From Candidatus Delongbacteria bacterium (GTDB lineage: Bacteria; Delongbacteria; UBA4055), in assembly GCA_027858795.1 (NCBI GenBank), contig JAQICF010000192.1, forward strand, positions 1-44,217: 44,217 nucleotides of DNA, written 5' to 3'. This document shows positions 1 to 8,482 of this stretch, one piece after another. The translations under genes and the position numbers were made by a program. A model generated the notes under the pieces. It was not told the origin of the DNA, ran no database searches, and saw only the letters and a list, made by a program, of their open reading frames with translations. Positions within the stretch are counted from its first letter, which is position 1, and every line of letters starts with the position of its first letter.

Positions 1-150
1 TGATATTTTCAAAATCATAAAAATTTTCAGAGAAAACAGAAAATGACTCAAAATGCAGAAAATAATGAGATGTCAGACTTAAATGAATTGTAGAAATATA
101 TTATTACGCAGTCTGCCCACGCCTTCCCACTTCGAATTAATTATGCATGG

Positions 151-177
151 GGAACGTAAAATTACGTTCCTTTTTTT
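151..177 (+). terminator. Rho-independent terminator upstream of the phosphatase gene
   Basis: A 9-bp perfect stem (GGAACGTAA / TTACGTTCC, 2-nt loop) is followed by seven Ts. It closes a transcription unit that lies mostly outside the window, so the phosphatase gene starts its own unit. Confidence 0.85.
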
Positions 178-231
178 ATTTTAATAACATATATTTGTTG
201 ATTATATAATTACACTTCTTTGGAGGAAGGT

Positions 232-1641
232 TTGAAAAGATTTATTACAACGATATTATTTTTATCACTATTCATTTTAAATAGTTGCGTACAAGAACAG
301 ACAAATAAAAGTCCTAAATACATTTTTCTTTTCATAGGTGATGGAATGGGACTTTCCCATGTAGCTCTTTCAGATGCTATGACAGATGAAAAACTTACAA
401 TGCTGACATTTCCAACAACCGGTTCTATTACGACTTTCGCAGAAGATAGATATATCACTGATTCAGCAGCAGCAGGAACAGCTTTAGCTACCGGAGAAAA
501 AACTTCATGCGGAACAATTTCTCAGGATAGTTCCCATACCAGAAATATAGAAACTATGGCTGAAATTGCTAAGAAAAAAGGAATGAAAGTCGGTATCGTT
601 TCAAGTGTAAGTATTGATCATGCAACTCCAGCTTGTTTTTATGCTCATCAGAAGAGTAGAAGTGAATATTATGATATAGCTATCCAAATGGCTTCAAGTA
701 ACTTTGATTACTTCGGTGGTGGATTTGCCAAGGGAAATCGTGAAAAGTATGGGCCCGGCGATATTGTAGCAAAAATGGATTCAGCTGGTTATTCAATGCT
801 TACAAAAAGAGAAGAGCTTGTAAATTCTAACTCAGAGAAGATATGGGCATATAATAATACAACAGATTACAGTAAAGCTCTTTACTATGAAATAGATAGA
901 CCGGAAGATCATATAAAACTTTCAGAATTTACAAAGTTCGGAATTGAGCATCTTGCTAATGATAATGGATTTTTTATGATGGTCGAAGGTGGAAGGATAG
1001 ACTGGGCTTCACATGGTAATGATGGAGCTTCAATGGTTAAAGATCTTATAGAATTTGATAATTCAGTAGCAGAAGCTGTAAAGTTTTATAATGAACACCC
1101 TAATGAAACATTAATAATTGTTACTGCTGACCATGAAACTGGTGGACTTGCACTAGGTAATGCTTTGACAGGATACCAAAGTTCTTACAACCTTCTTAAT
1201 TATCAGAAGATATCTCAAGATTTTTTATCGGATAAAGTTAGTTTATGGAAAAAAGAAAAGAAAGTTACCTATGAAATGGCTATGGATAGTATTAAAGTAT
1301 ATTTTGGTCTAGGTGATAAAGAATTAAATCCAGAGCTTGAACTTATTGAGTATGAAACTAAATTACTAAAAAAGGCTTATGATTATTCCATGACTGGAAA
1401 ATCAGAAATGGATAAATATGATGCTTATTTAATGTATGGGGGTGGAGATCCATTTTCAAAGATGGTAGTTCAAACTCTAAATACCAAAGCAAGTATTGGT
1501 TGGCCAACTTTTGCACATACAGCATATCCGGTTCCTGTGTTCGCAATAGGTCAGGGGCATGAAGAATTTACAGGATATTATGACAATACAGATCTTGCGA
1601 AGAAGATAATAAAGTTAGGGAAGTTGAATTATATTAAATAA
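232..1641 (+). CDS. alkaline phosphatase (PhoA superfamily), predicted lipoprotein
   Basis: Secreted phosphomonoesterase that should release phosphate from organic phosphate esters outside the inner membrane. The alkaline-phosphatase motifs occur in order: FIGDGMG (metal Asp), TDSAAAGTALATG (nucleophile Ser), VEGGRIDWASH (Asp and His ligands), TADHETGG and GQGHEE near the C-terminus. The N-terminus is a lipoprotein signal with lipobox LNSC. I start it at TTG 232 because GGAGG at 222-226 sits five bases upstream; an in-frame TTG at 220 would place that Shine-Dalgarno inside the gene. A TATAAT at 205-210 may be the -10 box. Length (about 469 aa) is normal for the family. A 40-insertion-like stretch between the TADHETGG motif and the C-terminal GQGHE is common in this family. 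The DUF2202 gene follows 18 nt later and may be co-transcribed. Exact substrate is not readable from sequence. Confidence 0.93.
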   Translation: MKRFITTILFLSLFILNSCVQEQTNKSPKYIFLFIGDGMGLSHVALSDAMTDEKLTMLTFPTTGSITTFAEDRYITDSAAAGTALATGEKTSCGTISQDSSHTRNIETMAEIAKKKGMKVGIVSSVSIDHATPACFYAHQKSRSEYYDIAIQMASSNFDYFGGGFAKGNREKYGPGDIVAKMDSAGYSMLTKREELVNSNSEKIWAYNNTTDYSKALYYEIDRPEDHIKLSEFTKFGIEHLANDNGFFMMVEGGRIDWASHGNDGASMVKDLIEFDNSVAEAVKFYNEHPNETLIIVTADHETGGLALGNALTGYQSSYNLLNYQKISQDFLSDKVSLWKKEKKVTYEMAMDSIKVYFGLGDKELNPELELIEYETKLLKKAYDYSMTGKSEMDKYDAYLMYGGGDPFSKMVVQTLNTKASIGWPTFAHTAYPVPVFAIGQGHEEFTGYYDNTDLAKKIIKLGKLNYIK

Positions 1642-1659
1642 AATAACCGGAGGTACAAA

Positions 1660-2268
1660 ATGTTTAAAAAATTTGCTGTGATAATACTGGGTGTTTTATT
1701 GTTCAATACGCTTTTTGCTATTGAAGATAAATTAAAAGAAAATAAAATAGTTATAAGCGCTAATGACCAACAGGCTTTGATCTACATGAGAGAAGAAGAA
1801 AAACTGGCAAGAGATGTATATATTGTACTTGGAGATAAATGGGGTTTGAGGATCTTTCAGAACATTGCAAAGAGTGAGCAAATACATACTGATATGGTCA
1901 AAAATTTGATATTGGGATATGGAATAGCAGATCCCGTTGTTAATGATTCAATTGGAAAGTTTACTGACGATAAATTGCAAAAATTATTCTCAGAACTTGT
2001 TGAAAAAGGTTCAAAGTCTAAAGTTGATGCATTGTTGACCGGAGCAAAAATAGAAGATCTTGACATTTATGATCTAAATGAATATTTGCTTAAAGTAAAA
2101 GATGCGAAAATAAAAGATGTTTTTAAAAAATTAAGATTAGGTTCAGAAAATCACATGAGAGCTTTTTCAAACTGGTTGAGAAAAGAAGATACTAAATATG
2201 AAGTAGAATTTATCAGTAATAAAGAATATAAAGATATATTAGAAGCTAAAAAGATAAAAAAGAAATAG
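1660..2268 (+). CDS. secreted DUF2202 ferritin-like protein
   Basis: Predicted exported protein of the DUF2202 family, which adopts a ferritin-like four-helix bundle. A signal peptide ends near residue 20 (LLFNTLFA). Family motifs are clear: YMREEEKLARDVY, IFQNIAKSEQIHTDMV, a GAKIEDLDI segment and LGSENHMRAF. The Glu and His residues in these motifs are in the right places to hold a di-iron site. Function in the family is not established; iron or oxidative-stress handling is the usual guess. The ATG is preceded by GGAGG at 1649-1653. A weak hairpin (AAGTAA-TTT-TTACTT, 2272-2286) lies after the stop codon and is not a convincing terminator. Length of 202 aa is typical. Confidence 0.85.
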   Translation: MFKKFAVIILGVLLFNTLFAIEDKLKENKIVISANDQQALIYMREEEKLARDVYIVLGDKWGLRIFQNIAKSEQIHTDMVKNLILGYGIADPVVNDSIGKFTDDKLQKLFSELVEKGSKSKVDALLTGAKIEDLDIYDLNEYLLKVKDAKIKDVFKKLRLGSENHMRAFSNWLRKEDTKYEVEFISNKEYKDILEAKKIKKK

Positions 2269-2349
2269 TATAAGTAATTTTTACTTCCTTTCTAAAATTG
2301 AATATAACATTATTTATAAAAACATTAAAATAAATTTTAAAAATATTTC

Positions 2350-2378
2350 TTGACAATCGTTGACTTGCTCAATAAATT
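2350..2378 (+). promoter_or_regulatory. promoter of Mbx operon 1 with candidate MarR operator
   Basis: TTGACA (2350-2355), a 17-bp spacer and TAAATT (2373-2378) form a sigma70-like promoter. Inside the spacer an inverted repeat TTGA-N5-TCAA occupies 2360-2372. The second Mbx operon has the same repeat at the same 10-base offset from its -35 box, although the N5 differs. A repressor bound here would block RNA polymerase. The adjacent MarR protein is the obvious candidate (inference). Confidence 0.72.
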
Positions 2379-2404
2379 AGCGAATAAATAATTAAGGCGC
2401 TAAA

Positions 2405-2890
2405 ATGAATCGAAAGCAAGTAAATGAGATTTCTAACATAATAAGTTCGATGAAACTTTATTGTCAGTTGAAAGATAAGAAAGTTGCAAGATCTATGGAT
2501 CTTACTTGCTCTGAATTGAATTGTCTGAAGCAATATTGTGAATCTAAAAGCATCTCTGTAAAAGATCTTGCTGAGCGGTTGAATATTACTTCTGGTGGAG
2601 TTACCAGAATTGTTGCAGCTTTGGAAGAAGAGAGGCTATTGCGAAGAGATATGGCACCTGATGATAGAAGAGGAATAAATGTTTCTTTAACAGAAGATGG
2701 AAATAAATTTGTTAAAGATTTAAAAAAGATAACGATAGATTATTGTAAAGATCTCTTTGAAGAAGTAAGCGAAATTGATCAAGATACAATATACAATGGA
2801 TTAAATCTTCTAAATAAAATATGGGCATCAAAATTACAAAAAGACAAAGAAAAATTCAGTGAGAATTTATCCGGAAACAATAATTGTTAA
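2405..2890 (+). CDS. MarR-family transcriptional regulator, Mbx operon 1
   Basis: Winged-helix regulator, first gene of Mbx operon 1. The HTH core is SVKDLAERLNITSGGVTRIV (about residues 51-70), followed by the wing DRRGINVSLT. Four cysteines, C20, C35, C40 and the C-terminal residue, are conserved in the operon-2 paralogue; C35 and C40 sit in TCSELNC. This pattern suggests thiol, redox or metal sensing, loosely like the archaeal SurR regulator, which uses a CxxC redox switch to control mbh/mbx genes but is not a MarR protein. Its likely target is the inverted repeat in its own promoter. The MrpE-like gene follows after 12 nt. The ligand is unknown. Confidence 0.9.
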   Translation: MNRKQVNEISNIISSMKLYCQLKDKKVARSMDLTCSELNCLKQYCESKSISVKDLAERLNITSGGVTRIVAALEEERLLRRDMAPDDRRGINVSLTEDGNKFVKDLKKITIDYCKDLFEEVSEIDQDTIYNGLNLLNKIWASKLQKDKEKFSENLSGNNNC

Positions 2891-2902
2891 AAGAGGAAAT
2901 AT

Positions 2903-3391
2903 ATGGATAAAATTATAAAAATAATGTTTTCAACAGGAATTCTTACATTGTTCTATTTTATTTGGACAGGAACAAAAGATATAAATAATATTTTGATAAT
3001 GGCATTCATCGCTTTAGTTATCAGCCTTATTTATAATAAATCATTGTTCAAACCAATGTTGTCTCCAAAGAAATGGATCTATTCTCTATGGTATATAATA
3101 TTTTTATTCATTGAGATCATTAAAGCGAATTTTGATGTAGCAAGAAGAGTTATTTCTCCGAAGATCCGGATCAACCCGGGTATCGTTACAGTGAAGACAA
3201 AATTGAAAACAGCAACCGGAAGAATGGTATTAGCCAATTCTATAACATTGACACCGGGAACTCTGACAGTAGACATTGATGAGGATACATTATATATACA
3301 CTGGATAGACGTAACTAATATGGATGAAAAAGTGGCAACAGAAAAAATAGTAGCAAATTTTGAAAAATATCTGGAGGTGATCTTTGACTAA
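2903..3391 (+). CDS. mrpE: MrpE/MnhE-like antiporter subunit (MbxA type)
   Basis: Membrane subunit of the Mrp-type cation/proton antiporter part of the Mbx complex, equivalent to MbxA. Hydrophobic helices fill residues 1-70, then a soluble tail carries the family segments KTATGRMVLANSITLTPGT and DTLYIHWIDV. The length of 162 aa matches MrpE. The 3' end overlaps the next start by eight bases, so translation is probably coupled. The last part of the gene and the following mrpF are much closer in DNA sequence to the operon-2 copy than the rest of the operon is. Confidence 0.93.
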   Translation: MDKIIKIMFSTGILTLFYFIWTGTKDINNILIMAFIALVISLIYNKSLFKPMLSPKKWIYSLWYIIFLFIEIIKANFDVARRVISPKIRINPGIVTVKTKLKTATGRMVLANSITLTPGTLTVDIDEDTLYIHWIDVTNMDEKVATEKIVANFEKYLEVIFD

Positions 3392-3653
3392 CTTACCGGA
3401 GTTATTATTACAAATATCGACTTATTTTGTATCAGCAGGGATAACATTGGCGACATTGAGACTAATTATTGGTCCAAGCATGGCTGATAGAGTTGTTGCG
3501 CTTGATACATTCACAGTTATATCAATATCATTAATTACCCTAATCGCTTGTATGTCAGGAAGAGTGATCTTCTTAGATGTTGGAATGGTATATGCGATTT
3601 TGAGTTTCATAGGTGTAGTTGCCGTAGCTCGTTATTTAGAAGGGGGGCTATAA
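3384..3653 (+). CDS. mrpF: MrpF/MnhF-like antiporter subunit (MbxB type)
   Basis: Small three-helix membrane subunit of the Mrp module, equivalent to MbxB. The family signature GPSMADRVVALDT lies at about residues 30-42. It starts at TTG 3384, with GGAGG at 3373-3377 six bases upstream inside the end of mrpE. Length of 89 aa is normal. The stretch 3570-3643 is identical over 74 nt to the operon-2 copy, which stands out against the divergence elsewhere and suggests gene conversion. Confidence 0.93.
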   Translation: MTNLPELLLQISTYFVSAGITLATLRLIIGPSMADRVVALDTFTVISISLITLIACMSGRVIFLDVGMVYAILSFIGVVAVARYLEGGL

Positions 3654-3654
3654 A

Positions 3655-4035
3655 ATGGAATGGTATAGAATTTTAGGCTCAATAATAACATTGATAGGGT
3701 CGATATTTTTGTTCTTAGGAGCTTTAGGAGTATTTAGAATGCCGGATCTTTATAATAGGATGCAGGCAGGAACAAAAGCAACAACTTTAGGAACAATCTT
3801 AACATTATTAGGAATTGGAATTTGTCATTATGAATGGATCGGTCAGATACTAGTAATAATAATGTTCATAGCATTAACAAATCCTATCTCCAGTCATGCC
3901 TTAGCAAGAGCAGCACATTTCAGAGGAATACCACTGACAAAGGGTTCTGTTACCGACAAGCTAAAGGATAAAGAAAATACTGATGTGGAGGTAGCTGACC
4001 AGCAGAAAGAGATTACCGAAGGGAGGGTAGATTAA
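3655..4035 (+). CDS. mrpG: MrpG/MnhG-like antiporter subunit (MbxC type)
   Basis: Three-helix membrane subunit of the Mrp module, equivalent to MbxC. The family core FLGALGVFRMPDLYNRMQAG lies at about residues 20-39, and ALTNPISSHALARAA near residue 90. A charged cytoplasmic tail of about 25 residues ends the protein and is poorly conserved in the second copy. It starts one base after the mrpF stop, and its stop overlaps the next ATG. Confidence 0.93.
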   Translation: MEWYRILGSIITLIGSIFLFLGALGVFRMPDLYNRMQAGTKATTLGTILTLLGIGICHYEWIGQILVIIMFIALTNPISSHALARAAHFRGIPLTKGSVTDKLKDKENTDVEVADQQKEITEGRVD

Positions 4036-4292
4036 TGGAATTACAACAAGGTATTTTCATACTTATGGGCTTAGCAATGATAATTGCGGCAGTTTTAGCG
4101 ATGCATGTTAAAGACCTGATATCTTCGATTATCGCAGTGGGAGTTGTAAGTTTATTTGCAAGTTTATTATATCTACTGATGCAAGCACCTGATGTTGCCA
4201 TGACGGAAGCAGCTATCGGAGCAGGATTATCAACTCTTATATTTTTATACGCACTTCACAAAACAAAAGATGTGGAGGAAGAAAATGATTAA
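4035..4292 (+). CDS. mbxD: MbxD-like subunit (MrpA C-terminal, DUF4040 domain)
   Basis: Small membrane subunit homologous to a C-terminal segment of MrpA (DUF4040), called MbhD/MbxD in archaeal complexes. Three helices are visible and the motif LMQAPDVAMTEAAIGAGLST is characteristic. In MBH/MBS structures this segment helps link the antiporter part to the redox arm. Length is 85 aa. The last 150 bases are nearly identical to the operon-2 copy (3 mismatches in 156 nt, 4141-4296), whereas the 5' part has many differences. Confidence 0.9.
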   Translation: MELQQGIFILMGLAMIIAAVLAMHVKDLISSIIAVGVVSLFASLLYLLMQAPDVAMTEAAIGAGLSTLIFLYALHKTKDVEEEND

Positions 4293-4986
4293 AAGACTGG
4301 TACCACTAATATTAGTAATATCACTGTTTTTTATGCTATTAAAGGTAATGACTAACGTTTCACCGAATTATGATCTGACAGGCGTTGCAAAGACTTATGC
4401 AGAACAAGGGGCAACAGACCTGGGAGCAATGAATTTAGTTACTGCAATAGTTGTAACATACAGAGGCTTAGATACACTAGGTGAAGTTGCTGTATTATTC
4501 ATGGCAGGAACAGGAATTGCCTTATTGCTTCGAAGAAAGAAGAAAAAAATTGTTTCAGGTAAAAAGAAAAGAGAAGCTAGTGAAATATTGAAGACAGGTT
4601 CAAAACTTTTAGTACCAATAATAACAATGTTTGGTGCTTATATATTCATAAATGGACATTTATCGCCCGGAGGTGGATTTCAGGGTGGTGCAGCTATAGC
4701 ATCAGCTGTAATGTTAATGTTCTTGGCAGATGATTCTTTTAAGATCAATCATAAAGTCTTTGGTTTAATAGAATCATTCTCAGGTATCTTCTATGTTCTT
4801 ATCGGTGTTCTGGGTCTCGTTATGATCGGAGCAGATCATTTCTTAGATAACAGATTATTACCACTTGGAGAATTTGGAAAGATATTAAGTGCGGGAACTA
4901 TACCAATAATCTATACACTTGTAGGATTAAAAGTAGGAACTGAATTAGCAAGTATATTGGACAATATGAAGGGGGAGCTTGAATGA
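4285..4986 (+). CDS. MbxE/MbxF fusion: MrpA C-terminal segment joined to MrpB/MnhB
   Basis: Membrane subunit with two parts. Residues 1-85 match the MbhE/MrpA-tail type (DLGAMNLVTAIVVTYRGLDT, then GEVAVLFMAGTGIALLLRR). Residues 105-233 match MrpB/MnhB (PIITMFGAYIFINGHLSPGG, then FQGGAAIASAVML). A lysine-rich linker joins them. I start it at ATG 4285, because GGAGG at 4274-4278 sits six bases upstream; the in-frame ATG at 4270 lies before that site. It overlaps mbxD by eight bases and mrpC by four. Confidence 0.9.
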   Translation: MIKRLVPLILVISLFFMLLKVMTNVSPNYDLTGVAKTYAEQGATDLGAMNLVTAIVVTYRGLDTLGEVAVLFMAGTGIALLLRRKKKKIVSGKKKREASEILKTGSKLLVPIITMFGAYIFINGHLSPGGGFQGGAAIASAVMLMFLADDSFKINHKVFGLIESFSGIFYVLIGVLGLVMIGADHFLDNRLLPLGEFGKILSAGTIPIIYTLVGLKVGTELASILDNMKGELE

Positions 4987-5345
4987 ATATAACTAGTATA
5001 GTTCATATAATAGGATTTGCCCTCATATTGATAGGTTTTTGGGGAATGTTGACACAGAAGAATATGATTAAGATAATTTTAGGATTGGCAATAGTCGAAA
5101 CAGGTGTTCAACTTGTTATGGTAGCTTTTGGATTTATAGACGGAAGAACTGCTCCTATATTAGACTCTGCGGTAGAGTTTAGCAAGGCATCTTCGTTAAT
5201 AGTTGATCCTGTACCTCAAGCACTGGTTCTGACAGCTATTGTTATTGGAGTTGCAGTTAATGCGTTAATGTTAACCTTTGTTATAAAATTGTATCAAAAG
5301 AAAAGATCATTGTCAATTAACGATTACAAGGAACTAAAATGGTAA
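4983..5345 (+). CDS. mrpC: MrpC/NuoK-like subunit (MbxG type)
   Basis: Three-helix subunit of the Mrp/complex I membrane arm, homologous to MrpC and NuoK. Helix 2 contains the NuoK-type glutamate in LGLAIVETGVQLV, and helix 3 begins DPVPQALVLTAIVIGVAVNA, the classic MrpC signature. An acidic loop insertion (about residues 52-70) is present in both copies. Length is 120 aa. It overlaps both neighbours, so the membrane genes are translated as one coupled block. Confidence 0.94.
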   Translation: MNITSIVHIIGFALILIGFWGMLTQKNMIKIILGLAIVETGVQLVMVAFGFIDGRTAPILDSAVEFSKASSLIVDPVPQALVLTAIVIGVAVNALMLTFVIKLYQKKRSLSINDYKELKW

Positions 5346-8300
5346 ATCCAATATATATAATAGCAATCTTACTTGGTCTTGGATTTTTATTGCCATCAAT
5401 AAATAAGGCCGGCATAAAAGTAACAGGTACAATATTCTTTTCAGGAATAATAGCTGTTACAGCGATAAGTTTCCAATGGTTAGTTGCTTTTTTACTAGAT
5501 GGTCAACAAACTATACAAATATATACTGCAGGATTTAAACCTCCGATGTCGATCAATTTACAGATGGGATTAAATGAAGCGGTTATAATAACATTGATCA
5601 ATTTTGGTGCTTTATTAGGAGCAATTTATTCATTTAAATATTTTGCAAAAAATGGTGTCCAAGCATTAGTAGTATTTTTACTGTTCATACTTGGTATGAA
5701 CGGATTAGTACTGACCAGAGATATTTTTAATATTTTTGTTTTCTTAGAAATAACTTCAATTGCAACATATATCCTTATAGGTATGGATCTTAGGTTAAAA
5801 TCTCTATCTGCAGGATTCAAATATATGGTAGCAGGTGGAATAGCTTCAGTATTTTTATTACTGGGAATAATTCTAATTTATTCTAAGACAGGGACATTGA
5901 ACCTAGATGGAATGATCGCTGCTGTCTCAGTTGCAGGTTCGTCACAAATATTATTTGTGGGCGTATTCATACTGATATTCTCTGTTGTAATTGAATTAAA
6001 AGTTTTCCCTGCTAACGGTTGGGCTTTAGATGTTTATGAAGGATCAGACACAGGTATTTCTGCAATGATATCTGCAACATCTGCAACAGCTTTGTTATTT
6101 GTTCTTTACAAAGTACTGCCTTTAGCTTCAATTAATCTAACACAGATAATAGTTTTTATAGGGGTTTTAACTTTTGTAGTATCAAACCTTTTTGCAATAA
6201 TGCAGAAGAGTACGAATAGATTGTTAGGTTATTCTTCGATTGGTCAGATTGGGTTATTGGTTTTTGTAATAGCATCAAAAGATGTATTAGGTGATAATTT
6301 TGAAAAAATATTCTTTGGATTACTTATTAGTCATTTTTTAGCTAAAGCAGGTTTATTCTGGTTATCTGGAATTGTAAAAGCTGATAAAATTAAAGACTGG
6401 GTAAAGATAAAGAAAAATCCTATTCTAATTTTCATGTTTGGAACATTTATCTTTGCATTGATGGGTTTTCCTCCATTTCCATCTTTGGCAGCAAAATGGT
6501 CTTTAGTGATGATATTAGCTGAGAATGGATCGTTTTTATGGATTTCTATTATACTCATTGCGTCGCTACTTGAAGTTCTTTATTTATTCAGATGGTTCGG
6601 ATACATTCTTAAACTTGAAGATAACGGTCAGAAAGTAGAAAAACCTCAACATCAATTAGTTCCTATCTATATTGTGACTGTGTTACTTTATGTTGCGGGG
6701 TTCTATATTACCAGATTATTTGATGCTGGAATATTAATTAATTTCATACCTTTAGCATTTGTGGGAATACTATTCTTAATAGACTTCTTACCTGTTTACA
6801 TTAAGAACACGCTAGTTTTGATAGCCGTATCATATTATGGATATATACTTGTTCCAGGTTTAGATACTTTAAAGCTGATATTTGCTTTGATATTCTTAGT
6901 AGGCGGGATCTTAACATTCATTCCCGGATATAGCGTAAAAGGGAAGAGAATAGGATTCTATCCTGTTGCTATGATGATGTATGTAGGTCTAATTGGCTTG
7001 ATCGAAGCTGAAACTTTATTTCAATTCTTTTTTGCTTGGGAAATAATGACAGTAGGTTCTTATTTTCTAATTCTGAGAGGTAAAAAATCTATGCCTCACG
7101 CATTGAGTTATATATTATTCTCTGCAGGTGGTGCTTATCTGATATTATTTGGATTTGCGTTATCAAGTGCAGAAACAGGAAGTGTCTTGCTAACCTCATT
7201 ATCAGAAGTTAATATTTATTCAACCATGGTATTTATATTACTTGCATTAGGATTTATGACAAAGACTGCTTCGGTCGGCCTTCATATATGGTTGCCGGGT
7301 GCTCATGCTGAAGCGGAAAGCGATGTTTCTCCAATGGTTTCGGCAGTACTACTGAAAGCCGGAGTATTTGGGTTGATAATTCTTTTCATAGCAATGAAGG
7401 ACAATGATGTATCAAATTTATTTTATATACTTGGTTGGGTAGGAGCAATAACTGCATTACTGGGAAATTTAATAGCTTCATTCCAGGAAGATGCAAAAAA
7501 ACTATTAGCTTATTCAAGTATAGCTCAATTAGGTTATATCTTGTTTGCTCTAGCAATAATGACAAATGTAGGCTGGTTGGCAGCTATATGGTATTCAATC
7601 AATCACTTTTTGTATAAAGCTTTATTATTCCTTGCAGTTGGTGCGATCGTTATGAAGCTGAAAACTCATAAAATGTATGAAATGGGTGGATTGATAAAAC
7701 AGATGCCAATGTCATTTATTTCTGTGATGATAGGTATAATTGCTTTATCAGGTGTACCTCCATTGTCAGGCTTCGGCGGTAAATGGTTGCTTTATAATGC
7801 TTTCATACTAAAAGGTTGGTATTTTCAGGGTGCGATCATTGCATTCTCAGGAGTTATAGCATTTCTATATCTTTGGAAGCTTATATATTCAATTTTCTTA
7901 GGACCGATCAAAGACAAGCATAGAAAAATGAAAGAAGTTTCAGTTTGGTATCTGATACCTCAATATTTAATTATAGCTACCTTGATGTTCATATCAATGA
8001 AACCAAAATTCATCTTGGAAAATGTTGGTATTTATTTCAAAGAAATTCTTCCGGAAAATACAGTTACATGGACCGGAGATGCAGCTTCAACAGTAGTGAA
8101 TGGTAAATTATTCGGTGTTTGGGATCCTTTCTATATTATGATGATAGTTATGGGCATTTTCGGAGTTTTATTAGCCTGGTTGTTAATTGCCAGCAGAAAA
8201 GCTACAAAGGTGAAAATGTTCAACATTGTATATTCAGCTGAAAGACCTGAAAGTCCTCAAACGACTCATTTTTCTTACAATATGTTCTCACACTATAGAA

Positions 8301-8482
8301 AAGCTTTAGGGTTTTTAGCATTACCACTTGTAACAAACTTTTGGAACTTTATAACAGACTTCTTCCATTCAACTTCTGATTTTTTCAGAAAATTCTACAA
8401 TGGAAGTACCCAATCTTATATTGTTCATATTATTAGTTTTGTCGTATTTTTCTACTTTATTCTTAACGGAGGAATATTTTAA
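5339..8482 (+). CDS. fused double antiporter subunit (MbxH-MbxH', two MrpD/NuoN modules), copy 1
   Basis: One 1047-aa membrane protein containing two complete proton-conducting antiporter modules, each related to MrpD/NuoL/M/N. Module 1 (about 1-425) has the TM5 glutamate in FVFLEITSIATY (E137) and lysine K221. Module 2 (about 480-940) has E568 in FFFAWEIMTVGSY, K642, and the canonical motif WLPGAHAEAESDVS (651-664) with K673. The C-terminal tail has a polar, possibly amphipathic segment and a last helix, which may serve like the lateral helix of NuoL (inference). Archaeal MBS has two separate pump subunits; here they are one chain. The start overlaps mrpC by seven bases. Length is about twice that of MrpD, and I see no frame break. 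Confidence 0.92.
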   Translation: MVNPIYIIAILLGLGFLLPSINKAGIKVTGTIFFSGIIAVTAISFQWLVAFLLDGQQTIQIYTAGFKPPMSINLQMGLNEAVIITLINFGALLGAIYSFKYFAKNGVQALVVFLLFILGMNGLVLTRDIFNIFVFLEITSIATYILIGMDLRLKSLSAGFKYMVAGGIASVFLLLGIILIYSKTGTLNLDGMIAAVSVAGSSQILFVGVFILIFSVVIELKVFPANGWALDVYEGSDTGISAMISATSATALLFVLYKVLPLASINLTQIIVFIGVLTFVVSNLFAIMQKSTNRLLGYSSIGQIGLLVFVIASKDVLGDNFEKIFFGLLISHFLAKAGLFWLSGIVKADKIKDWVKIKKNPILIFMFGTFIFALMGFPPFPSLAAKWSLVMILAENGSFLWISIILIASLLEVLYLFRWFGYILKLEDNGQKVEKPQHQLVPIYIVTVLLYVAGFYITRLFDAGILINFIPLAFVGILFLIDFLPVYIKNTLVLIAVSYYGYILVPGLDTLKLIFALIFLVGGILTFIPGYSVKGKRIGFYPVAMMMYVGLIGLIEAETLFQFFFAWEIMTVGSYFLILRGKKSMPHALSYILFSAGGAYLILFGFALSSAETGSVLLTSLSEVNIYSTMVFILLALGFMTKTASVGLHIWLPGAHAEAESDVSPMVSAVLLKAGVFGLIILFIAMKDNDVSNLFYILGWVGAITALLGNLIASFQEDAKKLLAYSSIAQLGYILFALAIMTNVGWLAAIWYSINHFLYKALLFLAVGAIVMKLKTHKMYEMGGLIKQMPMSFISVMIGIIALSGVPPLSGFGGKWLLYNAFILKGWYFQGAIIAFSGVIAFLYLWKLIYSIFLGPIKDKHRKMKEVSVWYLIPQYLIIATLMFISMKPKFILENVGIYFKEILPENTVTWTGDAASTVVNGKLFGVWDPFYIMMIVMGIFGVLLAWLLIASRKATKVKMFNIVYSAERPESPQTTHFSYNMFSHYRKALGFLALPLVTNFWNFITDFFHSTSDFFRKFYNGSTQSYIVHIISFVVFFYFILNGGIF

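Noticed and set aside
2..46. Possible C-terminus of an upstream gene (frame 2, ending at TGA 44-46)
   Set aside because: Only 14 codons are visible, with no recognisable motif; frame 1 also gives a similar open stretch to a TAG at 91-93, so neither can be preferred.
220..231. TTG 220 as start of the alkaline phosphatase
   Set aside because: The Shine-Dalgarno GGAGG would fall inside the gene; TTG 232 has it at the right distance and gives a clean lipoprotein signal.
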